The notes below the pieces were generated by a model, which saw only the letters and a list, made by a program, of their open reading frames with translations, was not told the origin of the DNA and ran no database searches. Of a stretch of 64,000 nt of DNA, positions 1 through 6,858 are shown in pieces. A program made the translations under genes and the position numbers. This DNA comes from Rhodococcus sp. 06-235-1A (GTDB lineage Bacteria; Actinomycetota; Actinomycetes; Mycobacteriales; Mycobacteriaceae): contig NZ_NOYI01000021.1 in NCBI RefSeq assembly GCF_002258785.1, positions 62,001-126,000 of the forward strand, in the 5' to 3' direction. Positions within the stretch are counted from its first letter, which is position 1; every line of letters starts with the position of its first letter.

Positions 1-34
1 ACAGTTACGAACAGACCGCGAGATTGTTTCGGTA

Positions 35-70
35 TTGCACCTTGTCGTACCTAGGTGTAATAGTTAGTAC
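35..70 (+). promoter_or_regulatory. Putative promoter and operator of the HTH gene
   Basis: A TTGCAC -35-like hexamer (35-40) lies 17 bases from a TAATAG -10-like hexamer (58-63), and the ATG of the next gene follows at 71, so the message could be leaderless. The 8-base palindrome ACCTAGGT (49-56) sits in the spacer, where an autoregulating repressor would bind. Seen by eye only; promoter strength and start site are inferred. Confidence 0.3.
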
Positions 71-397
71 ATGACGAACGCAGGGGAAGTGGACAGCGGC
101 ATCATGGCCAAGCTGGCTTTCAACAAGCCTGACCGCATGAAGAAGTCGCTCAGCGTGACGGGTGTGACCGTGCAGGAGATGGCCGACTACCTCGGCGTGA
201 CGCGAGGGTCGGTCGGAAACTGGATCAACGGGCGCATCGAGCCGTCGTTGCAGACCACGAGACTGTGGGCGCTGCGCACCGGCGTGCCGTTCGAGTGGTT
301 GGAGCGTGGCGAAGTGCCAGCTCCAACCCCTCCGGTGCCCCCAGTAGGACTCGAACCTACGACCTGCGGATTAAAAGTCCGTAGCTCTACCAACTGA
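71..397 (+). CDS. Phage-type helix-turn-helix repressor-like protein, reading into tRNA-Lys
   Basis: Small XRE-type DNA-binding protein (108 aa; ATG at 104 is a possible internal start). Residues about 31-52 form the HTH (VQEMADYLGVTRGSVGNWIN), followed by the R-I-E-P-S and W-A-L-R-TGVPFEWLERG pattern common in actinophage repressors and regulators. After residue about 84 the protein becomes a Pro-rich linker and then GLEPTTCGLKVRSS, which is simply the antisense translation of the tRNA-Lys 3' half; the stop codon lies inside the tRNA. The natural C-terminus has therefore been replaced by host tRNA sequence, as happens when an attachment site lies within or just after a phage repressor gene. 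It may be a prophage-end repressor or a remnant. No integrase is visible because the window begins 70 bases upstream. Confidence 0.7.
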   Translation: MTNAGEVDSGIMAKLAFNKPDRMKKSLSVTGVTVQEMADYLGVTRGSVGNWINGRIEPSLQTTRLWALRTGVPFEWLERGEVPAPTPPVPPVGLEPTTCGLKVRSSTN

Positions 398-408
398 GCT
401 ATAGGGGC
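336..408 (-). tRNA. tRNA-Lys (anticodon TTT)
   Basis: Cloverleaf on the minus strand: acceptor GCCCCTA pairs with TGGGGGC (one T-G wobble) with discriminator A73. The anticodon loop CTTTTAA gives TTT (complement at 373-375), and the T-arm GGTTCGAGTCC is standard. 73 nt, no encoded CCA. The upstream HTH gene runs into its 3' half, the usual target of tyrosine integrases. Confidence 0.95.
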
Positions 409-477
409 GCGGCTCGAAAGTGTAATGGGCAGGGCAGTGCCGACGGGCATGTACCCCCGGCAGTTGCGTGCGACAGG

Positions 478-1740
478 TCAACGTCCGAAGCTGCTGCATC
501 CGCTGGGCGCGGGAATACCTGCCAGACGGTCGTCGATCCAGGCATAGGCGCCCGGGATGCCGCTGATGGCAACGATCAAGTGTTCACCCACGTACTCCTC
601 CAATCGGACGCTCGCGCCGTTGGCGCACCACTCGTCGTACAGGGTCTCGGCCCCTTGCCGGGGAATCCAGAACTCCTGTTGCCCCTGGTAGATCATCGTG
701 GGGATGGTGGGAGCGAGGTCGCCGCCGAGCCGGGTGGCGGCGATCACGCTCTGGGCGATCTCGGTGTTGTCGACGTTCGGAACGTCCGACAGTGCCTGTG
801 CCGGGACCGGGGCCACCAGTCCGCCCGGTGCAAGCAGAGGCACGCACATGTCCTTCGCGACGGTGGCCAGGCGCAGACCGTCGGCGTTCATCAGTGAGAA
901 CATTTCGGGGTACTCGCGGGCCACGCCGAGCGCTGCGGACAGGAACAGCGTCGACGCCACGGTTCCGTTCATCGACGTCAACAGAATCCGGTAGTCGGTC
1001 GGTGGGCCACCGAACGCCGCGCCGACCAGATTGACGTCGGGAGCGTACGTGGGTGCCAGTTGCGCGGCCCAGCCGGTGGCGATCGCCCCGCCCGAGTAGC
1101 CCGTCATCGCGATCGGAGACGACGCGGGCAGGCCGAGCTCGGGTAGTAGAACCATTGCGCGCAAGGCGTCGAGCACTGCGTGCGCAGCCATGCGTCCTGC
1201 CGCGTAGGCCTGCCTCGGACCCTCGTGATCGGTGACGACCACGGCGTAGTTCTTGGCCAGGAAGGCCTGTACCGCCGGGATCTCTCGGGCCAGACCACGA
1301 GGCAGGAGCCACGATGGCGCGCAGGTGTTGCCGAGCGAGTTGATGGCCATGTTGTACGCCACGACGGGCCGGCTTCCGGCACCCGTCCATGGAGCGACCG
1401 GCACGATGACGGTGGTTGTTGCCGCGACGGGACGGTCCTTGGAATCGTTGGTGCGGAACAGGACTTGCGTCGATCTGACGGGGGTGAACAGCGGCCCGAC
1501 GGTGACCTGTCGAGTTGCCAGGACCGACCCGGGAGGTTGCTGCTCGTAGCCGGCGGGCGGATCGAACCAGGGCTCGCCGAGCGGGGTGGGCAGGTACAGA
1601 GCTGGATCGGGAACAGGGGCCACGAGGTTGCCGAGGGGGTCTGCGATCGCCGCGTTGGTTGCCGAGAACATCAGCAGAGATACCGCGAAAAGTGTTGTGA
1701 TGGAACGAAGTATGCGGACCGATACCTTCATGGCGTGCAC
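478..1740 (-). CDS. Secreted triacylglycerol lipase of the LIP family
   Basis: Exported lipase/esterase (420 aa) of the secretory lipase family common in mycolate actinobacteria. The N-terminus is a signal peptide: basic start, hydrophobic stretch TTLFAVSLLMFSA, then a cleavable ANAAIA-D site near residue 33. The nucleophile elbow GYSGG places the catalytic Ser near residue 216. The His is probably in VGEHLIVA close to the C-terminus, and the acid is in YQGQQEFWIP, where this copy has Glu at the place usually held by Asp. The start is either GTG at 1740, preceded by GGAAACGA, or ATG at 1731; both keep the signal peptide. It stands alone, with a perfect CRP-type palindrome 27 bases upstream, so control by carbon status is likely. 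Exact lipid substrate unknown. Confidence 0.88.
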   Translation of the reverse strand: MHAMKVSVRILRSITTLFAVSLLMFSATNAAIADPLGNLVAPVPDPALYLPTPLGEPWFDPPAGYEQQPPGSVLATRQVTVGPLFTPVRSTQVLFRTNDSKDRPVAATTTVIVPVAPWTGAGSRPVVAYNMAINSLGNTCAPSWLLPRGLAREIPAVQAFLAKNYAVVVTDHEGPRQAYAAGRMAAHAVLDALRAMVLLPELGLPASSPIAMTGYSGGAIATGWAAQLAPTYAPDVNLVGAAFGGPPTDYRILLTSMNGTVASTLFLSAALGVAREYPEMFSLMNADGLRLATVAKDMCVPLLAPGGLVAPVPAQALSDVPNVDNTEIAQSVIAATRLGGDLAPTIPTMIYQGQQEFWIPRQGAETLYDEWCANGASVRLEEYVGEHLIVAISGIPGAYAWIDDRLAGIPAPSGCSSFGR

Positions 1741-1766
1741 TCGTTTCCGATCGGCCGAGCCGGTTG

Positions 1767-1782
1767 TGTGATGTGGTTCACA
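1767..1782. promoter_or_regulatory. CRP/GlxR-type binding site upstream of the lipase
   Basis: TGTGATGTGGTTCACA matches the cAMP-receptor-protein consensus TGTGA-N6-TCACA in both half-sites. It lies 27 bases upstream of the lipase GTG, overlapping the expected promoter. Family knowledge: GlxR/CRP of mycolate bacteria binds this motif. Activation or repression cannot be told from sequence. Confidence 0.7.
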
Positions 1783-2196
1783 GTAAGCCGGTTCGATTGC
1801 CAGGACCGTGCGATACGTCGAAAGTGTCGAAAACGTTATCTACATATCTCGTGCGACATCCATTATCCGACATGGTATTTGGCTGCCGTAGCCGACGTCG
1901 TCCCCGTAAGGGGCTGGTGCGCAACAGTTTCTACCTGCTAACAAGCGTGGCGAATCAATCGACCTCGAGATGCGTTATGGCGAAATGTAATTCAGTGTTC
2001 AACTCAAACCGAGATGTATGGCCGGGACTGTTCGGGCAACGAGTCGATTGTTCCGTTCCCCGGGTGTCGATCGGGCGATGAGCGCGCTTTCGGCTTCGTA
2101 CCCTGCGACGGCGCGGGCGGTCGCGGCACGGGTGCGATGCGGTAGGAGTGCAATGCGGCCGAGTGGGTTGTGGGCTTGCGTCGCTCGGACGAAAAA
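1783..2196. other. Intergenic stretch with no supported gene
   Basis: About 410 bases between the lipase promoter and the hairpin at 2197. Reading frames here are short, lack ribosome sites and have non-coding composition. The base composition around 1820-2000 is AT-richer than the surroundings. Nothing recognisable was seen. Confidence 0.5.
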
Positions 2197-2236
2197 GCGG
2201 CTCGAGTGCGCACCCCCTGCAGCGCACTCGAGCCGC
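2197..2236 (-). terminator. Perfect 15-bp hairpin followed by T5 on the minus strand
   Basis: Arms 2197-2211 and 2222-2236 are perfect inverted repeats of 15 bases around a 10-base loop. Read on the minus strand the stem is followed directly by TTTTT (complement of 2192-2196), a textbook intrinsic terminator. No minus-strand gene lies to its right before the TetR gene, so it would end a short untranslated transcript or antisense readthrough. On the plus strand there is no T-tract. Confidence 0.6.
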
Positions 2237-2363
2237 GCAGATCATACCACTCAGCTTGTTTCCATTGCCTAAGCGAATTTTCCGTCGGCAGTGTTCGTCG
2301 AAGCGAACCGCAGGTGAGTCGACTCGCGTGTCGTTCGGGTGAAGTACTCTCTAATCTGTATGA

Positions 2364-2379
2364 CCTGTGGATACACAGG
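2364..2379. promoter_or_regulatory. Candidate operator of the TetR gene
   Basis: CCTGTGGATACACAGG has 6-bp perfect arms (CCTGTG/CACAGG) around GATA. It begins 6 bases after a TAATCT -10-like element (2352-2357) and lies 27 bases before the TetR start, so a bound repressor would cover the transcription start. Inferred autoregulation; no experimental basis. Confidence 0.4.
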
Positions 2380-2406
2380 GCGCTTGGGGCTCGGAGGCAC
2401 GGAGTA

Positions 2407-3075
2407 ATGGCACAACAGGAGCGCGCACGGCGGACCCGGGCGGCCATCGTAGAGGCGGCGGCGAAGGAGTTCGCCAAGCGTGGATACGCGGCGGCATCCG
2501 TCAACACCATCTTGGAGGGCTCGAACGCCACCAAGGGTGCGATGTATTTCCATTTCCAATCGAAGGAAGACCTGGCCCGAGCAGTGCTCGCGGCCGGGTT
2601 GGATCGATACGTCGCGATCACGGAGAAGTGGGCGGACACCACCGCACACCCCTTCTACGTCATCCGGGGGATCGTGGACGACATAGCGAAGAACTTCCAG
2701 GACGACGTGATCGTGCGTGCCGAGTTCCGGCTCATAGTCGAGCCCGAGTTCTATGCGGACGTTCAGTCGGGTGGCGGCCGAGTGTGGGGAGCTCAAGGTC
2801 ACAAGCAGGCCGAGCGCGCACTGGCGATGGGTGACCTCAAGCCGGAGTTCGATGCCGCGAAGTTCGTCCGGGTGCTCGCTGCGTCGATGGCGGGGCAGCG
2901 CTACATGTCCGATCTGGTCGCCGACAATGCGGATCTGCGCGAGCGGTTCGAGGAGTCCGTGGAGGTCGTGTTGCTGGCCATGGCGTCCGACCGTTGGCTC
3001 GCCGAACTCCAACTGCACGGGTGGGACCAGTTCGGTGAGAACTACGCAAAAACCGCCTCTGACCTGTCGGTTTGA
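2407..3075 (+). CDS. TetR-family regulator resembling gamma-butyrolactone receptors
   Basis: Transcriptional repressor, 222 aa. The N-terminal domain (about 10-60) carries the TetR HTH and the signature TKGAMYFHFQSKEDLA, which is characteristic of the ScbR/ArpA group of gamma-butyrolactone autoregulator receptors rather than of ordinary TetR proteins. The C-terminal half is the ligand-binding domain and ends in IQ-like hydrophobic helices. ATG at 2407 is chosen because GGAGG (2393-2397) lies nine bases upstream and because the family starts right before the QERARRTR segment. It is followed by tRNA genes, not by an AfsA-type synthase, so its ligand and targets are not shown here. A palindrome at its promoter suggests autorepression. 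Function as a true hormone receptor is inference. Confidence 0.85.
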   Translation: MAQQERARRTRAAIVEAAAKEFAKRGYAAASVNTILEGSNATKGAMYFHFQSKEDLARAVLAAGLDRYVAITEKWADTTAHPFYVIRGIVDDIAKNFQDDVIVRAEFRLIVEPEFYADVQSGGGRVWGAQGHKQAERALAMGDLKPEFDAAKFVRVLAASMAGQRYMSDLVADNADLRERFEESVEVVLLAMASDRWLAELQLHGWDQFGENYAKTASDLSV

Positions 3076-3154
3076 GATTTGCTAAGAAAGTGTCCTAAGC
3101 TATCCCAGCTCCCAACGGAACGCCGTTGAGGGTAACGTCGAAGCAGTTCGGCGG

Positions 3155-3227
3155 GCCCCCTTCGTCTAGCGGCCTAGGACGCCGCCCTTTCAAGGCGGTA
3201 GCGCGGGTTCGAATCCCGTAGGGGGTA
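3155..3227 (+). tRNA. tRNA-Glu (anticodon TTC)
   Basis: Acceptor GCCCCCT pairs with AGGGGGT (G1-T72 wobble), discriminator A. Anticodon stem CCGCC/GGCGG encloses CTTTCAA, giving TTC at 3189-3191. T-arm GGGTTCGAATCCC. 73 nt, no encoded CCA. First of a three-tRNA run. Confidence 0.97.
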
Positions 3228-3351
3228 CGTAGGAAAAGATCGGTTTGACAACCCGGTCGGTAGTACAGCATTCTCCGTCTCGCTGTCCGCGAGGTGCGGA
3301 TTTGCAGTTCGGAGAGTTTCTGCGCTAGAAATAGCGCGGCAACAACAGCAA

Positions 3352-3425
3352 GGCCCTGTGGCGCAGTTGGTTAGCGCGCCGCCCTGTCACGGCGGAGGTC
3401 GCGGGTTCGAGTCCCGTCAGGGTCG
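3352..3425 (+). tRNA. tRNA-Asp (anticodon GTC)
   Basis: Acceptor GGCCCTG pairs with CAGGGTC, with the Asp-specific discriminator G73. Anticodon stem CCGCC/GGCGG encloses CTGTCAC, giving GTC. T-arm GGGTTCGAGTCCC. 74 nt, no encoded CCA. Confidence 0.97.
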
Positions 3426-3481
3426 CAACATCGGTGCACAATCACCGAGATTGCGATGGCATTGTTTCACCGGTGCCGCCC

Positions 3482-3558
3482 GGCCAGGTAGCTCAGTTGG
3501 TACGAGCGTCCGCCTGAAAAGCGGAAGGTCGTCGGTTCGATCCCGACTCTGGCCACCA
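3482..3558 (+). tRNA. tRNA-Phe (anticodon GAA), CCA encoded
   Basis: Acceptor GGCCAGG pairs with TCTGGCC, discriminator A at 3555, then CCA at 3556-3558. Anticodon stem CCGCC.../GCGG encloses CTGAAAA, giving GAA. T-arm CGGTTCGATCCCG. This is the only one of the four tRNAs here with its CCA tail encoded. Confidence 0.96.
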
Positions 3559-3583
3559 CGGTTTTGGATCGACATGCACGACG

Positions 3584-3617
3584 AAGGCCCCTCCCGGTAC
3601 TCGGAGGGGCCTTTTTT
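3584..3617 (+). terminator. Intrinsic terminator of the tRNA run
   Basis: AAGGCCCCTCC pairs with GGAGGGGCCTT across an 8-base loop and continues into six T residues. It lies 25 bases after tRNA-Phe and before the next gene, closing the tRNA transcript. Confidence 0.92.
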
Positions 3618-3676
3618 CGTGGTCACCACCGTTCGCCGCTGTGACGACGGTGGTCGTCGAGCGCTATGGTCGACGC

Positions 3677-4252
3677 GTGGACGTGATCGATCGGGCGCAA
3701 GAGGATCTGGCGCGTGGAGACAGCATCGCTGCTCGCGATCGTCTGGTGTCCGCACTGGTTCGGAACCCGGCCTCGCCCGGCATACTCGAATTGCTCGCGT
3801 ACACATACCTGGTGCTGGGCGATCGAGCGGCGGCAGGCGCGGTGTGGTTCCTCACCGACAAGTCCGACGACGATCCGACCGCATCCGCTGCGTTCGCTGC
3901 GTTGCAGAAACAGCATCGATCGCCGTTGACGCTGGCGCGAGCTCTGCCCATCCACGCGCCCTCCGACTGGTATCCCGCTCGGGCTCGGAACCGGCTCGAG
4001 CGACTCGAAGCAGCCATCGCAGCCAACGGTCAGCACTGGATGCCGCCGCGCGACGTCGTCTACTTCGATGAGGACGGACTGAACTCCGACGATTTCTACC
4101 TCTCGGATGGGGATTCGGAGGATGACGGATTCGACGGGGCCGGCAGCGGGTCGAGCTACCGCTCCGTACGGCAGCGCGCAATCGCAGCGACCATCGTCAT
4201 CGCCATCGCTGCCACCTCGGCATCGGTAGTCCTGGCCCTCGTGTTCGGGTGA
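3677..4252 (+). CDS. DUF6584-family protein with a C-terminal membrane anchor
   Basis: Conserved actinobacterial protein of unknown function, about 191 aa. The N-terminal part (VDVIDRAQEDLARGDSIAAR, then LAYTYLVLGDRAAAGAVWFL) reads like two tetratricopeptide-style helical hairpins, as in DUF6584 proteins. The middle is hydrophilic with an acidic run (DGDSEDDGFDGAGSG), and residues about 168-190 form one hydrophobic helix near the C-terminus (AATIVIAIAATSASVVLALV), so it is probably tail-anchored with the helical part in the cytoplasm. I start it at GTG 3677, where family similarity begins; an in-frame GTG at 3641 would add 12 residues. Role unknown. Confidence 0.7.
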   Translation: MDVIDRAQEDLARGDSIAARDRLVSALVRNPASPGILELLAYTYLVLGDRAAAGAVWFLTDKSDDDPTASAAFAALQKQHRSPLTLARALPIHAPSDWYPARARNRLERLEAAIAANGQHWMPPRDVVYFDEDGLNSDDFYLSDGDSEDDGFDGAGSGSSYRSVRQRAIAATIVIAIAATSASVVLALVFG

Positions 4253-4336
4253 CACCGGTTCGGGGACGAGACGTTCGGCGCTGAGCGTAGAGTCGCGAAA
4301 GAAAATCCGGCCGACGACCGAGGGTGACTTGTTTCC

Positions 4337-4639
4337 ATGGGCACAGCGAGCGGCACACCCTCACCGGCACCGAGGGACGACAACTATGCCGTCAACCTCG
4401 AACAGGCCAGGGTGTTCGCCAGAGGTCTGGCAGAGCATATCGAGACGTGCTCTGCGTCCATCGAGATTGCGCAGTCCAAGGCATTTCGAGCTCGCGCGGA
4501 CCGTGCCGAATCTCGTGCCCGCGCGTTCGAGTCCGAGGCATCGACGCTCCGGACCGAGCTCTACGAGATGTACCGCCACATCGATGCGATGACGGCCCGG
4601 TTTCCGGAACTGCGCACAGACCCGGCCGTACGCGGCTGA
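4337..4639 (+). CDS. Small hypothetical protein with a coiled coil
   Basis: 100 aa, not recognised. After a Ser/Pro-rich start, residues about 15-85 are strongly helical with heptad-like spacing and many Ala, Arg and Glu (ARADRAESRARAFESEAS), typical of a short coiled coil. No signal peptide or membrane segment. It converges on the ANTAR gene across a 15-base gap. Coding composition and a clean start support it as real; the function is not inferable beyond possible dimerisation. Confidence 0.55.
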   Translation: MGTASGTPSPAPRDDNYAVNLEQARVFARGLAEHIETCSASIEIAQSKAFRARADRAESRARAFESEASTLRTELYEMYRHIDAMTARFPELRTDPAVRG

Positions 4640-4654
4640 CAGGATCGAGGTCGG

Positions 4655-4957
4655 TCAGACCACCGAGGAATCGGTGACCGAACCGAACGTCGCCTCCGCG
4701 CCACGACGCCCGAGTGCCGAGCCCCAGACCGCGTACACCGCATCGCTGGTCGAGGATCGCTCGATATCGCGGCCCTCCGCGACGGTGATGAGAGTGCGAG
4801 AGAGCTCGAACAAACTGACCCGGTGATTCCTGGCGGTCGTGAACAGCTCGTCGATGGCATCGGTGACGGATCCACCGTGGATGCCGATGAGCACTCCGGT
4901 GGCGATGTCCACGTCGGTGCGCGACGCAGGTGAATCGGGCAGTCTGTCGGTCATCAT
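4655..4957 (-). CDS. Stand-alone ANTAR-domain RNA-binding protein
   Basis: 100 aa, almost wholly one ANTAR domain: TDVDIATGVLIGIHGGSVTD, then AIDELFTTARNHRVSLFELS and RTLITVAEG. ANTAR domains bind paired hexaloop RNA hairpins and prevent premature transcription termination. In most proteins a GAF, PAS or receiver domain controls them; here there is none, so activity must be set by expression level or a partner. It is typical of the small ANTAR proteins scattered in Rhodococcus and Mycobacterium. No obvious two-hairpin target RNA was found beside the gene. The adjacent convergent coiled-coil protein may be unrelated. Confidence 0.82.
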   Translation of the reverse strand: MMTDRLPDSPASRTDVDIATGVLIGIHGGSVTDAIDELFTTARNHRVSLFELSRTLITVAEGRDIERSSTSDAVYAVWGSALGRRGAEATFGSVTDSSVV

Positions 4958-5044
4958 TTTCCTCGAGATGGTGTAGTCGGCACGGATGACCGAAGCGGCT
5001 TCCGGCGTCGGGCGGGCTTCACTGTCTCACACGGGCATGACATT

Positions 5045-5629
5045 TCATACCGTCGGTTTCGCCCGCACGTGCATCCGCTCGCCCTGAGGTCCGAACAGGC
5101 TCAGGAGCTCCACCGGCCGGTTACCTACGGCACCGAACCAGTGCGGCACTCGCGTGTCGAATTCGGCTGCCTCGCCGGGCTTCATCGTCAGATCGTGCTC
5201 GCCGAGGATGAGCCGCAGGGTGCCGTCGAGTACGTAGAGCCACTCGTACCCTTCGTGCACTCGGGGGCGAGGCTCCGAGTCCTCGGGGCGGACGAGCATC
5301 TTGTAGGCCTGTAGACCGCCCGGCCGCAGAGTCAGGGGAAGGATCGTCACGTGTTCGCGAACGGTGGCCGTCGTCCGTACCCGAGGGTCGGCGACCGGTG
5401 GTGCAGTCACCAGATCGTCCAGCGCCATCTGATGGGCCCGCGCGATCGGCCACAGCAGTTCCAGGCTGGGTTTGCGGTCACCGGATTCGAGACGAGAGAG
5501 CGTGCTGATCGAGATTCCCGTGGTCTCGGACAACGACGCGAGGGTGGTGTTCTTCTCCATCCTGATGCGCTTGAGACGGGGACCGAGGCCCGCGATGACC
5601 TCGTCCAGACTGGCAAGGGGTTCTTTCAT
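5045..5629 (-). CDS. XRE-family regulator with C-terminal cupin domain
   Basis: Transcriptional regulator, 194 aa. Residues about 12-66 are an XRE HTH (TLASLSETTGISISTLSRLE then SGDRKPSLELL), and about 115-185 a cupin barrel (GYEWLYVLDGTLRLILG, then KPGEAAEFDTRVPHWFG). This architecture (PuuR/SutR-like) usually senses a small metabolite through the cupin. The start is placed at ATG 5629; an upstream GTG-type extension of 33 residues has no family similarity. TTGC-N7-GCAA (5637-5651) just upstream of the start may be its operator. It is divergent from the membrane-protein gene at 5740, which is the most likely target. Ligand unknown. Confidence 0.85.
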   Translation of the reverse strand: MKEPLASLDEVIAGLGPRLKRIRMEKNTTLASLSETTGISISTLSRLESGDRKPSLELLWPIARAHQMALDDLVTAPPVADPRVRTTATVREHVTILPLTLRPGGLQAYKMLVRPEDSEPRPRVHEGYEWLYVLDGTLRLILGEHDLTMKPGEAAEFDTRVPHWFGAVGNRPVELLSLFGPQGERMHVRAKPTV

Positions 5630-5739
5630 TCCTTCATTGCAGTTTCGGCAAACGAATTTGTCAAGCCATCGATGGATGGACCGTCGATGCGCGGCCCAAA
5701 ACAGCCCGGAGACCGCAGCGGGCGGCACATACTCGGTGC

Positions 5740-6858
5740 ATGACCGCTCGTCCGGGGCGCACGCAACGTACTGGCATGATCCGTGATGCCTACGGCAGTC
5801 CCGCGTCCGAGGCCTTCATGGTGGTGGCCATCGCGACCATTCTGATCACCAGGGCGTACCTGGAGGTGACCAACTACCCCCAGGTCGGGGGAAAGTCGCT
5901 GCACATTGCCCATGCTCTGTACGGCGGAGCGGCGATGATGTTCGCGTTGCTGATCGGATGGATGTTCGTCGGTTTCGGGGTTCGGGTGTTCACCGTGCTC
6001 CTCGGCGGGATCGGATTCGGGCTGTTTCTCGACGAGGTCGGAAAGTTCGTCACCAAGGACAACGACTACTTCTACGGACCCTCGTCGGAGATCATGTACG
6101 TCCTGGTGGTCCTGCTATTGGTGTTCAGCAGGATCGTTCGCGAGTTCCGCCGCCCGTCGGTGGACGAGTCGTTGGCCAACGCTGCTGCGATCGCCGCCGA
6201 CGGTGTTGCGCACGGACTACCCGAGCATCGCCGTGACTGGGCGTTGCGGATGGTTGCGCGGGCCGAGGCGGAAGGAGCCGACTCGGACACCGTGGCAGGA
6301 ATCAGATTGTTGCTCGGCACCTGTCGTCGGTCGACCTCGCGTACCCACTCACTGCGCCAGTTCGTTCCCCGACTGATCCCCGCGTTCTTCACCAGTGCCC
6401 GGTGGGTTCCCGTCGTCGGCTGGGGATTGGTCGTGCTCTCCGGCGCGGGCGTGGTGTTCGGCATTGTCGAACTCGCCATCGGAGACCTGCACATCGACCG
6501 CCGTGACCTGACGATCGACGTCGACAGAATGGGCATCGCCAGCGGGATCCTGTTCCTCAGTGCCTGCATCACGTTCGCCTCGGCGCTCCCGGCGATGCTG
6601 CGATTGCGGAGGGACGGTCCGCTCTGGCCGCTGCGCACCCTCCGTGTGTCTGCGTTGGTGTTCACTCTGCTCAACGCGTTGGTCGATTTTGCTCAGGAGG
6701 GGTTCGCCGCGCTGGGAAACGTGGCGGTGGGACTGTTCGCGCTCGCGGTCATCTCGCATCGCATCACGGTCCGTACCGCGGAGATCACGGCAGAATCTGT
6801 TGTGTTGCAGGAGGATCGAGACGACGATTGCTCTCGAACCGTCGGATCAGGCCAGTGA
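5740..6858 (+). CDS. Multi-pass membrane protein of unknown function
   Basis: 372 aa integral membrane protein, not assigned to a named family. About seven to eight hydrophobic segments are visible: MVVAIATILITR, AAMMFALLIGWMFVGF, VLLGGIGFGLFLDEVG, IMYVLVVLLLVFSRIV, then after a cytoplasmic segment of about 75 residues VVGWGLVVLSGAGVVFGIVE, GILFLSACITFASALPAML, VSALVFTLLNALVDFAQEG and VAVGLFALAVISHRI. The acidic FLDEVGKFVTKDNDYFYG motif resembles a conserved loop of uncharacterised actinobacterial proteins. Start may be ATG 5740 or ATG 5776. Its 3' end overlaps the convergent pseudouridine synthase gene by 74 bases. It is divergent from the XRE-cupin regulator. Confidence 0.7.
   Translation: MTARPGRTQRTGMIRDAYGSPASEAFMVVAIATILITRAYLEVTNYPQVGGKSLHIAHALYGGAAMMFALLIGWMFVGFGVRVFTVLLGGIGFGLFLDEVGKFVTKDNDYFYGPSSEIMYVLVVLLLVFSRIVREFRRPSVDESLANAAAIAADGVAHGLPEHRRDWALRMVARAEAEGADSDTVAGIRLLLGTCRRSTSRTHSLRQFVPRLIPAFFTSARWVPVVGWGLVVLSGAGVVFGIVELAIGDLHIDRRDLTIDVDRMGIASGILFLSACITFASALPAMLRLRRDGPLWPLRTLRVSALVFTLLNALVDFAQEGFAALGNVAVGLFALAVISHRITVRTAEITAESVVLQEDRDDDCSRTVGSGQ

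Noticed and set aside
187..450. Minus-strand frame overlapping the HTH gene and tRNA-Lys
   Set aside because: Includes the typical translation of a tRNA gene (IAQLVELRTFNPQVVGSSPT), a well-known artefact.
584..1390. Long minus-strand frame inside the lipase gene
   Set aside because: Arg-rich out-of-frame shadow; the lipase frame has the signal peptide and catalytic motif.
1955..2245. 96-codon minus-strand frame in the lipase-TetR gap
   Set aside because: Arg/Pro/Cys-rich composition without family likeness, and it contains the 2197-2236 hairpin.
2004..2642. Minus-strand frames across the TetR gene and its leader
   Set aside because: Low-complexity, no ribosome site, overlaps the TetR reading frame and the terminator hairpin.
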